From: Pycnopodia helianthoides
Lineage: Eukaryota; Echinodermata; Asteroidea; Forcipulatida; Asteriidae
Length of the DNA stretch: 64,000 nucleotides
Direction of reading: 5' to 3'
Assembly: GCA_032158295.1 (NCBI GenBank)
Contig: CM063248.1
Location: forward strand, 22,283,273-22,347,272
The translations under genes and the position numbers were made by a program. This document shows, piece after piece, positions 45,320 to 54,905 of this stretch (the first letter of the stretch is position 1; every line of letters begins with the position of its first letter). The notes beneath the pieces are model-generated. The model made no database searches. It worked only from the letters and a program-made list of their open reading frames with translations, and had not been told where the DNA came from.

Positions 45320-45713
45320 TTAAAGGAACATTACAGAATTTGTTTTTGCTAACAAAACAGTTGTTGGCAGTGTAAGCACTTTATGTAATCCACCATATAC
45401 ATAAACTGACAAACCTGTAAAAGTTTGAGATCGATCGGCCATCTGGGTCACGAGAAAATAGTGAAAAACCGATTACACATTTGCATGAAATAATATAGAT
45501 TCATCAAATGAATAAAACGCTCACTGAGCGATAAACTCCAATCGGAAAATTAGTTTATTCATTTCTCATCAAATATGGCATTTCAGACAGAAATATTTCA
45601 AGGGATGTGTTCTACTATCATCATCATTAGACCGTGTAAGTTTTATGTAAATCTGTGATCGAAAAGTACACTTTACAAGTTTTTTTCATACCAATTCTGT
45701 AATGTTGCTTTAA
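45320..45713 (+). mobile_element. TTAA-flanked MITE, dispersed copy
   Basis: Full-length (394 bp) relative of the MITE embedded in the 1.4-kb satellite: same TTAAAGGAACATTACAGAAT end, same central CGCTCACTGAGCG palindrome, same inverted 3' end. It reads AAATATGGCATTTCAG where the array copies read AATAATGGGATTTCAG. It lies in ordinary DNA, showing that the element is dispersed and not native to the satellite. Confidence 0.9.
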
Positions 45714-45895
45714 GTCTTGACGTTGTTTGCAATTTATACAATACATAAAGGTAGGGTCATGAATTGGTTTTTGGTAATGCTTGTTCATTGGCAAAATTAT
45801 AAAGAAAGATACAATAAAAGTCACATGTAAAAGTTTAATGTGAATACAGTGTCTACATGGAGAAAACAGCGAAAAACTGTCTTTTCACAAGAACG

Positions 45896-46202
45896 TCAAA
45901 TCCATCTGTTCAGAGAGGTGACAGCAGGTACCAAACGCATTTCTGGATACAGCATTCGCGAAGGGCCACTAACCCTCAGAAATCTGAGAAACGATGCATG
46001 CATGAATGAATGTTTTGGGGTAAAAAAGTTATCCAAAGTTATCCAGAACTCATCGTTCCCATCCAGGGATGGCACCCCAGAAGGATCAGAGAGGCCATCA
46101 AGATCTTCAAGCCTGACACAGTTCGTAGGCTTCCACATCAGTGACATTTGGCTCCCACTCTTCCCGACTAATGGATCTCCTATCTAAGGTCACGTGTGTC
46201 AT
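45896..46202 (-). pseudogene. Frameshifted coding fragment, family unknown
   Basis: On the minus strand an ATG at 46202 opens MTHVTLDRRSISREEWEPN... with an acidic stretch (VTDVEAYELCQ) and then stops. The next frame is open at once from VRLEDLDGLSDPSGVPSL through FWITLDNFFTPKHSF and stops at 45896. Together about 100 codons appear joined by a one-base shift near 46112. A weak acceptor-like ACCTTAG precedes ATAGG at 46187. The plus strand is also open here for 115 codons from a non-ATG start, so strand choice is uncertain. No motif is recognised. Confidence 0.25.
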
Positions 46203-46651
46203 GTTTTTCTACTAAGATAGTGACCCGGCATACCAACGACAAACCATGGGTCACCGATTTGTTTATGAAATTGGTACAGAGACGCCAGAGAGCAAAGATG
46301 GCAGTGGGATTTTAATAAAAAACAAATCACAAAGCAAGTCTTCTTGATGTGAAGAGCCTTGATTGGCACTTGAACTATCATAAAATTTAAGAGCTTGTAT
46401 CATGAGAGTTGGTGTGCAACTATGGCAGATGCTACCAATTAGGGCTAGTTGGAAACCTTTGTAGTTTTTGATAATGTAGATTTCATACTGAGCCTGCCTT
46501 TAGTTATTAGCTAATGAAAAAAGGATAAGACAAAATTATTGCAATTCTTGAAAACTTTCTATCATGTGACCCTCACACTAGTTTTCTTATATCAAATTTC
46601 ACTGTCATCAGCAAAGGTTCCTCGAGCCCATGGGATTAGGGAAGGCCTCTG

Positions 46652-47014
46652 TTAAAGGAACATTACAGAATTGGTATTTATGTAATCCACCATATGCATA
46701 AACTGACAAACCTGTAGAAGTTTGAGATCGATCGGCCAGCTGGGTCACAAGAAAATAGTGAAAAACCGAATACACATTTGCATGAAATCATATAGATTCA
46801 ACAAATGAATAAAACGCTCACTGAGCGATAAACTCCAATCGGAAAATCAGTTTAATCATTTCTCATCAAATATGGCATTTCAGACAAAAATATTTCAAGG
46901 GATGTTTTCTACTATCATCATCATTAGACCGTGTAAGTTTTATGTAAATCTGTGATCAAAAGTATATTTTACAAGTTTTTTTTTTACCAATTGAATTCTG
47001 TAATGTTCCTTTAA
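46652..47014 (+). mobile_element. TTAA-flanked MITE, dispersed copy with internal deletion
   Basis: It begins TTAAAGGAACATTACAGAAT and ends TTCTGTAATGTTCCTTTAA. About 35 bp near the 5' end (the CTAACAAAACAGTTGCTGGC part) are missing compared with the copy at 45320. An ATTGA duplication sits near the 3' terminus. Confidence 0.9.
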
Positions 47015-47221
47015 CTAAAGTCTGCATCTCAAATAAACAGATCCTATGGACCTTTATGAAGTCCATAATGCTATGTTTCACCCGGTGCAGCAATCTTGAT
47101 TTCATCCATATATAATGAGTTTAAGTCAGTCAAATCTATGCCTGACAAAACAGAACTGGAATCGTTCTTGTGTAAATGGAAAAATGCCCTGTACAATATT
47201 CAAATATTGGATGCATAAGAG

Positions 47222-47342
47222 TGCATTGTCGCAGAACATAATCATGAGGTGATATCTGGACTATTCCATTTCACAATGAGGCGAAGTCGAGTAAAATGGA
47301 AAAGCCAGATTTCTTGAGTGGTTATACTCTACGACAATGTAC
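47222..47342. mobile_element. Imperfect foldback element, ~120 bp
   Basis: The left arm GCATTGTCGCAGAACATAAT...ATATCTGGACTATTCCATTT pairs with the right arm AAAATGGAAAAGCCAGATTT...ACTCTACGACAATGTAC, ~50 bp each with scattered mismatches. The centre is CACAATGAGGCGAAGTCGAG. Third member of the foldback group. Confidence 0.7.
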
Positions 47343-48581
47343 AAAGGAAATGTATTTAATATTTGTTTTATATAACTCACACATAGATCCTTGTCAATTG
47401 AAGTTTGTTCACAATAAACACATAATAGACACAAAAACTTGTCCACCCTGGCACTCTGGAAATTCTTTTAAAAACCTTCTAAACAATGTGGACAACTCCC
47501 TGCAGACACCAACCTTGTATGCCATTGTTTGGACAGGGCAGGGAACAGTTATTTTGGAAACAATGCTGCAAAGCTTCCAATAATTTTCCATATTGAACTC
47601 CAGAATTAAATTGTGGAGTGTCGCAGCAGCAAATACATGGCAATTAAATACTGGATGACACGTGATGCATGTTCTACCAATCAAATGACAAGGATCTGTG
47701 TGTGTGGTATATAGAGACTTTGAGAGAACAGACATGATAAAGAGTTACTGGCTCATTCTGCTTGAGTTCTTGTTTGACACCATGGAGTTACATAATAGAA
47801 CTAGAGGAGCACTCTAATTATTCACACGTAACCGAGCTCGCCCACCATGGGTTCGAATCCCTATGGGAAAATTACATACAAACTTCCCCTTACAAATTGT
47901 TGGTTGTGTGAACTGGTGTGTGACCTGTGTTACACCATGGGTCAGCACCATTTTCTCAATGGCCAAAATGCTTCTTGTTGGGCCATGTCACATGGTTGTG
48001 TATGCCAAATTCTAGTTCAATTATATAACTGTATGTTTGACACACACCTTGATTCTCTGCCAGCATACTGGCTTCTGGAGATGTTCCTGTGGTTATAAAT
48101 TGGCAGAAAATAAAAACTAATGTCAGATTGATCAGACATTTTTGAAACAAGGCACACTTACATAAGTAAGAATTATTGAGTAGTCGTGGATATGAGAAGC
48201 TAATTTTTTACAACAAACAACTAAAATCTTTTGGCTGTTACTTTCATTAACTTTACACATACTTGATAACTCGCCTCTTGGAAAATAAAATCCCAAAATT
48301 TTGCATGAAATGGCATTTGACCATGCAAGTTTTCCACTAAAGATTTAGCCCTCCTGAATAGAATTCGTCACAACATTCCTAAGGCAGTCTGCACATTTTA
48401 GTGAAACCATTGTCAAATTAAGCTTATTCTACTGTTGTACAGTGGGGAGGCTGATACGTTCATTACAATAACCTACTTAACAAAACTTCTGAAAAGAGCA
48501 GTTAGACTACAAGCGTTACACCATCTATCATAGAGAATCTCTTTCTCACGTGAGAATTCAACATACATTGTGTAACACTTG
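47343..48581. other. No convincing gene; possible old SINE trace
   Basis: Overlapping open frames on both strands at 47296-47735 and 47847-48150 lack splice signals and recognisable motifs. CATGGGTTCGAATCCCTATG at 47847-47866 resembles a tRNA B box with a short stem, but no A box or tail is visible. I see nothing else. Confidence 0.4.
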
Positions 48582-48825
48582 CTATCCTGAATTTTTTGCA
48601 TTCCGGAATTTTTGCCTGTATTCCTCAGGTACCTGCTCATAAGCTTTCAGAATAGCTGATTTAACTCAACATAATCTTTACTTTGTTCAACCGGGAGGGC
48701 TGAATACACCTGCGCTTTACCAGTTAAAACAATTTGTAGCAAAAAAGTACGCATATCCGATGGCCATTGAAGCCTGTCTGCTACTTTTTCAAACTGACCA
48801 AAGTATTTATCAATTTCTTTGCATA
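48582..48825 (-). pseudogene. SCAN-like gag fragment of an LTR retrotransposon
   Basis: The minus frame reads DKYFGQFEKVADRLQWPSD, then LLQIVLTGKAQVYSAL and SKDYVEL. After a one-base shift near 48668 it continues KSAILKAYEQVPEEYRQKFR and ends at a stop at 48582. The order F-x-x-F-E, L-x-W-P, L-x-G-K-A, Y-x-A-L, D-Y, K-x-A-I-L-K-A-Y, P-E-x-Y-R-Q-K-F-R is the signature of the SCAN/gag-like domain found in metazoan LTR retrotransposons, whose domesticated form is the vertebrate SCAN domain. Protease, reverse transcriptase and LTRs are absent. The 5' side is fused to a truncated MITE at 48822. It is therefore a dead fragment. Confidence 0.75.
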
Positions 48826-49437
48826 AACTGACAAACCTGTAGAAGTTTGAGATCGATCGGCAATCTGGGTCACGAGAAAATAGTGAAAAACCGAATACAC
48901 ATTTGCACCGGAAATCATATAGATTCAACAAATGAATCAAATGCTCACTGAGCGTGGCATCATCTACTATCATCATCATTAGACTGTGTAAGTTTTATGT
49001 AAATCTGTGATCAAAAAGTATATTATTTACAAGTTTTTGTTTTGTGGGGTGTTGTGGCCGAGCGGTTAAGAACACTGAACTCGAGCTCTGGTGTTTGTGT
49101 TCAGCAGAGTGTGGGTTCGAGTCCCGGTCGTGACACTTGTGTCCCTGAGCAAGACACTTAACTATAATTGCTTCTCTCCACCCAGGGGTAAAATGGGTAC
49201 CTGTGAGGGCAGAGATGGTTCTTGTGATTGATTTAGCTTAGTAGCGCATTATTTGTTGAACAGGCTGTATACTCCCCAGGGAGCTAGCTGAGATGGTTTA
49301 AGGAATGAAACTACTGGCCCAGTGACCAGGGGTAATAAGTGTGAAGTGCTTTGAGACGCCCTTCGGGTGTGTAAAGCGCTATATAAAAACCGAACATTAT
49401 TATTATTATTATTACCAATTCTGTAATGTTCCTTTAA
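48822..49437 (+). mobile_element. Truncated TTAA MITE interrupted by a SINE
   Basis: MITE sequence starts at CATAAACTGACAAACCTGTA (its 5' ~80 bp missing). It lacks a central piece (GAGCG joined to TGGCATCATCTACTATCATC) and runs to ACAAGTTTTTG at about 49040. It resumes with ACCAATTCTGTAATGTTC and ends CTTTAA at 49437. The interval between is the SINE. Confidence 0.85.
49043..49412 (+). mobile_element. tRNA-derived SINE (tRNA-Ser/Leu-like head)
   Basis: The head GTTGTGGCCGAGCGGTTAAG (A-box region) and GTGGGTTCGAGTCCCGGTCG (B box) match a class II tRNA with a long variable arm. The body includes GTCCCTGAGCAAGACACTTA. The 3' end reads CTTTGAGACGCCC...GTAAAGCGCTATATAAA, then (ATT)n. The tail type (AAGCGCTATATAAA plus ATT repeats) is common in SINEs and LINE partners of echinoderms and other marine deuterostomes. 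Length is ~370 bp. It is inserted near the 3' end of the MITE at 48822-49437 and is therefore younger. It is not a tRNA gene: the acceptor stem is not closed and the unit runs on for ~280 bp. Confidence 0.85.
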
Positions 49438-50290
49438 GGGGGCTTAAAGATAAGCCCCCGCCCAGTCAGTTCCCTAACAAGATTTGTATGCCTGCATGGG
49501 CACTGACTGAGGACCACACAAAAGGTGGTCAAGTCTTTTAAAGTGTCTTACCCGCGGGTAGCCATAATAACATTCCATAAGAGAAAAGGAAAGAGTGGGG
49601 AGGGAAGTATGTCAGGAACGGGGTCGTAACAATAAATAGAATGAAATTATCCCACAGCACATATAAAGGGAAGGCAAAAAATCCTGAATATAAGACAAGC
49701 GAGTTTTAAATAAATACCTCACTTCCCTTGGCTTGAAGGTTGTGCAAGGATTCTGACAATTTAGTTTTGCTTAAATTTCCAGGAAATAGTGACAAGAGGC
49801 TGTTGTTATCAGGCACTTTGGGGCTATATGAGACTAAATTTATCAAATATTGTTTAGTTTTCTCTAAAAATACAATATGATTGTGGATACAATTCCTCTT
49901 TTGTTTCCCTAACATTGCAATAGATTTAGATTAAAACTCAAACAAGTTTGTACCTTCCCATTACATGAATTCTACCACTACCAAGATTTAATTGCCATTC
50001 ACTAAGACAGGTGCAATAAGAGATTAAATGCAACTAAGCTTACAACTTACTTTGCTCAGGTTTTTTTTATGTATCAAACCATTGATTTGTGCATTTGTTT
50101 GATCTCACGGGGGAGCTGGCAAGAGGGACAAGCGGTCTAAGACCTTAATGTAGAATTTAAGAAACACACTAAAGTTTTTTCACAGTTACAGAATTTCACA
50201 GATAAGAATACAGATAGTTTCCACTTGACATTACACAGTGTAAGGTCAGCCATCTTTACGGACAAGTAAATCATTTTTTTGCAAGCACAA
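49438..50290. other. No gene recognised
   Basis: Single-copy-like DNA. The minus frame at 49706-49915 (69 codons) has no clear motif or splice context. This would be 3' untranslated or intergenic DNA if the EF-hand gene at 50291-51001 is real. Confidence 0.4.
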
Positions 50291-50424
50291 CTATGCGTTT
50301 TGCGTAAATACCACGTACAGTAAGGAAGCTCTACCAAATTCCTTGCATGATTGGTCAATGAACCACTTGGGTGCATAGACAAAATAAAATGCCTGACGAG
50401 GCTCAAAGCCAAAACTCATGTTTC
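50291..50424 (-). CDS. Possible terminal exon joined to the EF-hand exon
   Basis: After a minus acceptor, ATCTTTACAG, the frame set by the EF-hand exon's phase stays open for 44 codons (GNMSFGFEPRQAFYFVYAPK, then WFIDQSC...) and ends TAG. The phase agrees: one base left over from the upstream exon. The pyrimidine tract is weak and the sequence matches no family I know. A chance open stretch of this length is not negligible. Confidence 0.25.
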
Positions 50425-50702
50425 CTGTAAAGATGGCATCTATCGTGAACTATCTTTATTGACAGGCAATCAGCAACCTAACAAAGATCAGATTGAAGTA
50501 TAGTAGCTTCTAATCAATTGTAATCAGAATAGTAAGAATTCAATACAAAAATGCACATGTTGTAGCACAATATCATTGCAATTTGTAGTAAATAAATTGT
50601 TTTTCTTTTTTTCAAAACATGTTTTCTTTGCAATGAAAACTGCTTGAAATCATCCACCAGAATGTTATCAATCTATTAAATAAAATGGTGAGTAAAAAAA
50701 AG

Positions 50703-50731
50703 ACAGACTTACTTCTATAAAGTAAGTCTGT
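50703..50731. other. Perfect 12-bp hairpin
   Basis: ACAGACTTACTT and AAGTAAGTCTGT are separated by CTATA. It lies in the putative intron between the two minus-strand exons. No further context. Confidence 0.6.
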
Positions 50732-50941
50732 AAGAAAGCCCACCAACAGAAGTGTGACAGTTTTGGGTTCCAATCATAGATATAGCAGAGTGTAATTAAT
50801 GCTCATGCACCAAGAGTCCCAAGACCAACAAAACTGCCATATATAAGTGCAATATAACTGTCCATAATTTGTATTATACAGAAGAAAGTACACTCTTCCA
50901 GTATTTACTATGCTCAGTCAATCAGTGTATTTTTGTCTTAC

Positions 50942-51001
50942 CCTGAAGCCAGGTGATCTTCATCACTCCTAAGAACTCATTCTGACTCATTTTACCATCC
51001 T
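50942..51001 (-). CDS. EF-hand exon of a calcium-binding protein
   Basis: A 60-base minus-strand exon sits between an acceptor (GTTGACAG) and a donor (CAGG|GTAAGA). It encodes DGKMSQNEFLGVMKITWLQ. DGKMSQNEF matches positions 5-13 of the canonical EF-hand loop: Asp5, Gly6, Lys7, hydrophobic 8, Ser9, Glu12 (bidentate calcium ligand), Phe13, followed by the exiting helix. Calcium ligands 1 and 3 must lie in the preceding exon, which I could not find upstream. The helix FLGVMK is reminiscent of mitochondrial calcium-uptake (MICU-type) proteins, but that is a weak resemblance. Family knowledge supports calcium binding; the precise protein is unknown. Confidence 0.5.
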
Positions 51002-51291
51002 CTGTCAACGAACAAAATTCCATTGGAAATGATCAGAATGCTCAAGTGAACAAAATCAATACATAAATGTATACCAGCTGGTCAGCCCAATTGGCCCTCA
51101 CAATCAACAAATATCTGCTGTATAACTGCAACCAATTGCGTTTCTTCACAATTTTGAGAAATTAATACAAAAACATGAAGTCATACATTTAAGCTGTTAC
51201 ATACTTAAGAAGACATATGGTTTGTTGAAGACACATCTTTTTGATGACAGTTTTAAAAACTAAAGATGTTTTTATTGTCCAAAGATTTAAG
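51002..51291. other. Putative intron or intergenic DNA
   Basis: Nothing recognised apart from the position upstream (minus strand) of the EF-hand exon. Confidence 0.4.
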
Positions 51292-51292
51292 A

Positions 51293-51343
<51 letters not shown>

Positions 51344-51346
51344 ATT
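51292..51346 (+). repeat. (TAAA)n microsatellite
   Basis: About 13 TAAA units directly before the retroelement-like frame. Confidence 0.97.
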
Positions 51347-51394
51347 TGGGCCCTAAATCCCCTCTCAAATCGACGACGGTGATAGTAGGCCACC

Positions 51395-51727
51395 ATGTTT
51401 TCTGCCATGGGTCTTAACAGACCAAATACAGAGAGGTTCAACACCCACCATCTTACAAAAGGTGTTACGCCCCAAGACGTTTACAATGACGTTCACGAAC
51501 TGGATGCAACATCAACAATTGTGTGTATTGCTGAACTGGAACGTAAATGGTACAACGTCGCCTTTGACAATAAGAGAGATTGTGAATGTATAGCCCAGCA
51601 AGGTATGCTATTACATAATACCCTGATTCAATGTGAAAGAGCTAATATACGTAACTCGGTTGTCGTTTACATCAAGGCATCATACGAGATGCCAGACCAA
51701 GGCATCATACGAGATACAGGTACATGA
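51395..51727 (+). CDS. Retroelement ORF1-like fragment (RRM-like fold)
   Basis: An ATG in an ideal context (GGCCACCATGT) opens 110 codons. The order GVTPQDVYNDVHELDATSTI, then ELERKWYNVAFDNKRDCE, LLHNTLIQCERA and NSVVVYIKASYEMPD resembles the RRM-like region of LINE ORF1 and ZCCHC3-type gag-derived proteins: helix, central strand ending W-x-V-x-F, helix, strand ending V-x-V-x, then P. No zinc knuckle follows, and the frame stops soon after a short direct repeat (AGGCATCATACGAGAT at 51676 and 51702). I read it as the 5' piece of a decayed retroelement protein; a short host gene cannot be excluded. Confidence 0.45.
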   Translation: MFSAMGLNRPNTERFNTHHLTKGVTPQDVYNDVHELDATSTIVCIAELERKWYNVAFDNKRDCECIAQQGMLLHNTLIQCERANIRNSVVVYIKASYEMPDQGIIRDTGT

Positions 51728-51821
51728 ACATGTACACATACGCACGCACAGTGAAGGCTATGCGTAGTGGCATGATTTTTGTGCACGTTTGGACATGTCA
51801 CAGTTCATCGTACTTTTAACA

Positions 51822-52090
51822 ATGGCGCAGAAATGAGTTTCTCTCAACCTGTTCTATGTTTGGCGTCAAATTGTTTCCCTTTTTGCCCTTATGGTGGCTT
51901 GATGGTGATTGTGGAATTGAAGACCTAGTTTCACTGAGATGTCTACCTGCTTCAGTGATTTGTAGCACTTTTATTATGTGAGAAAATGCAAGCAGAAAAG
52001 GATTAACATTGGTTATGTTTGATCCTACACTGAAATGAACGGACGTGACATCGGCTTGTTAAGGGCGTTTCAGACCGGCACTTACGGAAC
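51822..52090 (+). pseudogene. Degenerate copy of the 57603-57887 exon-like sequence
   Basis: From ATGGCG at about 51822 through TTTCAGACC near 52077 the plus strand aligns with the minus strand of 57920-57680: GAATTGAAGACCTAGTTTCA against GAATTAAAGACGAAGTTTCG, AAGCAGAAAAGGATTAACAT against AAGCAGAAAAGGACAAACAT. Identity appears to be about three quarters. This copy has in-frame stops (for example after FIM) and is not translatable. Confidence 0.6.
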
Positions 52091-52429
52091 GTTATCATCA
52101 TCAAGTGTAATGAACAATCATTGTTCATCCACCGATACGTAATGAGAATCCAAATTTATTTGAAATCCTTTGAACGTTTCTAATAATTATAGCATAACAA
52201 CATCAATTCGAACAACATAGCTTGTGTGAACTTGTGATTTATGATGAATCAATAAAGAATAAGTTTTCATTAAACAATAAATTAGCTTTTAATAGTGAAT
52301 GGCATACTTGATATAGTTGCATTTCAAAGCCTCTTATCGACATCTGCATCTAAGATGAAAGGGAACTCACAAAATTTATGCCATGTATTAAATGACAATA
52401 TTGAACCTCTGCCCTTTCAAATATATGTT
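52091..52429. other. AT-rich spacer
   Basis: No gene or element ends seen between the degenerate exon copy and the palindrome-rich repeats. Confidence 0.4.
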
Positions 52430-53092
52430 TGATGACGTCGTCAATTTACACACCACCCTCTTGTGACAAATATTGTTTCATAAAATCGTAACTCTTGTAA
52501 TGGAAATAAACATGAAATCTTGCACTGTTACTTCTGGTTCAAACCGGCAGTTGAAGTTTTATATTGAATAAAACTCCTGAACCAGGCAATATAAAATTTG
52601 TTAGTAAGAAAAACACATTTGTTTCATCATGACGTCATCAGGTGTCAAGTTACACTAATTCAAAGCTTAGTACATGTACTTAAAAAATCATATCTCCTGA
52701 ACCGCATGTTTGTTTTGTCTTGTAGCTTACAGCACTTGTGACATTTTGTTCATACGGAAGACCCAACTCTGACCTTTACTTCCGGTCCAAAGAGAAAGCT
52801 CAAAAATTCAAATAATCATATCTCCTGAACCATATGTCATAAAGTTGTAATGTTTGTGCTGTCTTGTAGCAAACAACACTTGTGACAATTTATTTAGACG
52901 CATGACCCCATTTTCACCTTTCCTTCTGGTCCAAACAGGAAGTTCAAATATTAAAAATCGTATTTCCTGAACCACATGTCATAAAGTCTTAATCTTTGTG
53001 CTGCTTGCTAGGTTAAAACACATTGTGATATTTTATTTGAAGCATGACCCCACCTTGACCTTCCCTTTCGGTCAAAACAGGAAGTTCTAACT
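52430..53092 (+). repeat. Palindrome-rich repeat family: ~130-bp modules
   Basis: Three to four diverged modules follow one another: ATCATATCTCCTGAACCATA...TGTGCTGTCTTGTAGC...ACACTTGTGACA...CATGACCCC...GACCTTTACTTCCGGTCCAA...GGAAGTTC. Starts are near 52686, 52815 and 52950, with a weaker one before. TGACGTCA sites lie at 52630 and, imperfect, at 52435. No coding. Confidence 0.75.
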
Positions 53093-53096
53093 ATAC

Positions 53097-53388
53097 GAAA
53101 CTCTAGTCTCTGTTAAAGGTTCTCTTTGTCAGTCTTTAAAACAGCCATCCATGCAAACCTCGCTAACAATCAATTAACGTCAGGCTTTTAATCATGTGCT
53201 TTTTTTATAGACTTTTGCTAAAGTGTGTAGCTTATTAGGCACCCCACAAAACAGTAATAGCACCAAATTCAACTGAATGTAATAGCTCAGGCGTTTACAC
53301 AACACTGACCCCATTATAATAGCCGAACACCTCAGTGTTTGTTTGTACAAACACTTAAGCTCTAGTTTTTGTTTTTTTGAGGTGTTCG
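53097..53388 (+). repeat. ~290-bp segment bounded by CTCTAGT, copy A
   Basis: It begins ACTCTAGTCTCTGTTAAAGG and ends TACAAACACTTAAGCTCTAGT. Internal landmarks are CATGCAAACCTCGCTAACAA and AACACTGACCCCATT. Two further direct copies lie at 54419 and 60967; an inverted partial copy is at 58752. Confidence 0.85.
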
Positions 53389-53490
53389 TGCAGCAGCGCG
53401 AACAACTCATTGTTTTTGTTCGTTTTTTTTTTTTTTGAGGTGTTCGTGCAGCAGCGCGAACAACTCATTGTTTTTGTTCGTGTTTTTTTT
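53375..53490 (+). repeat. Twofold ~60-bp tandem with hairpin GTTCGTGC...GCGCGAAC
   Basis: TTTGAGGTGTTCGTGCAGCA then GCGCGAACAACTCATTG occurs twice in a row, separated by T-rich sequence. Each copy can fold GTTCGTGC with GCGCGAAC. An inverted single copy is at 60180-60212. Confidence 0.8.
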
Positions 53491-53499
53491 AATAGTTTT

Positions 53500-54706
53500 T
53501 CTTCTTCTTCTCAGAGTCGTTTGTCCACAAAAAACGCATAGTTGCGAGGCTTATATCAACTTGAAATTTAACATGTAGGTTGATCGTAACTAGGAGATAA
53601 AACAGAACTTGTAGCGTCATGATGACGTCATCGGGTGTCAAATTACAAGCCTTTTAAGGTCAAAAAATGACCTCATGCCACTGCCTGTATATCTCTGAAT
53701 ATTTTCTCTACAGTATTCATATTTGGGCATATGAAAGATCAAGACACGGCCAACATTTTAAAAGTTAACGCCAAATTCACATGACCTTTAATTCCGGTCA
53801 TACCGGAAGGTCAAAGTTTGCCTCCGTGTAATTCTTAAAAAAATAACCTTCCCGGTAAAAACATTAACTTCTGTATATCAGATCAACTTCAAATTAACAC
53901 CATGTTAGGATCGTAATACGACCTCCATCAGGTAGTTGTGACGTCATGATGACGTCATAGGTGTCAAAATACAGTAAATCAAAGTTTAATACTTCACAAA
54001 TTCATAACTCGAGAAGTACTTTAGCTATTACTTCAATCTATACATCATCGGAGAGGTCTTGAAAAATGTAGCAATTACTACACAAAGTGTTACACCATTT
54101 GACCTTGACTTCCTGTTCAAACCGGAAGTTGAAAATTTCAAATTTCGTACCTCAAGAATTATTCATAGTTTTTACGCACACACTACTCACAAATGTTACA
54201 TCATGTTGTAGGTCCATAAGCATTCTCAAACTTTGCCACAGAGATGTTACCTACTTGACCTTCACTTCGGGTTGAAACCGGGTATGCATTGACCCCCTGT
54301 TAAACCGCGGGAAAACAACTGCACCGTAAACACACACATTGCGTGATCTAAACCAGTTGCATTGTGAGCGGCTTTTTGTTCTATTGACCACAATGTTTAA
54401 AGTCCAAACATGCTTGCACTCTAGTCTCTGTTCAAGATTCACGCAACCTGATTTTGGCAATAGTTTTGTTAGTGTCTAAAACAGCCGGCCATGCAAACCT
54501 CGCTAACAATCAAACGTCAGGCTTTTATTCGTGTGCTTTTTTAGCCTTTTGCTAAAGTGTGTAGCTTGTTAGGCACGCCACAAAGCAGATATAGCCCCAA
54601 ATTCAACTGAATTAATGCAATAGCTCAGGCGTTGACCAACACTGACCCCATTGATAACCGAACACCTCATGTGTTTGTTCGTACAAACACTTAAGCTCTA
54701 GTTTTT
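53500..54706 (+). repeat. Palindrome-rich repeat family: forward copy F1
   Basis: The order of landmarks is AGAGTCGTTTGTCCACAAAA, CATGATGACGTCATCGGGTG, TTCCGGTCATACCGGAAGGT, TGACGTCATGATGACGTCAT, CATCATCGGAGAGGTC, TTCAAACCGGAAGTTG and TTCACTTCGGGTTGAAACCG, then the CTCTAGT-bounded segment (copy B, 54419-54706). From about 53680 it aligns with 60225-61249 in the same orientation over ~1.03 kb. The short open frames inside have no protein character. Confidence 0.85.
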
Positions 54707-54905
54707 TTTAGTTTTTCTTCTTCTTCTCAGAGTCGTTTGTCCACAAAAAATAGCATAGTTGCGAGGCCTATATTAACTTGAAACTTTACATGTAGGTAGA
54801 TTGCAACTAGCAGATGATACAGAAGTTGTGGCGTCATGATGACGTCATCGGGTGTCAAATTACAAGCAAATTTAAGTTCAACTAGACATAAGAATTTGTT
54901 TGATA
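54707..54905 (+). repeat. Palindrome-rich family: partial forward copy
   Basis: It repeats the head of F1: TTCTTCTTCTCAGAGTCGTT, GTTGCGAGGCCTATATTAAC, GATGACGTCATCGGGTGTCA, then breaks off at CAAATTTAAG. A GAGGTGTTCGTG phrase follows at 54913. Confidence 0.8.

Noticed and set aside
47296..47735. Overlapping 95- and 108-codon frames on opposite strands
   Set aside because: No motifs, no splice pair, and the left end overlaps a foldback element.
47830..47870. tRNA-like B box GGGTTCGAATCCC
   Set aside because: No A box, acceptor stem or tail; at most a trace of an old SINE.
49050..49140. tRNA-Ser/Leu gene
   Set aside because: It is the head of a SINE: A and B boxes are present, but it runs into a SINE body and an ATT tail.
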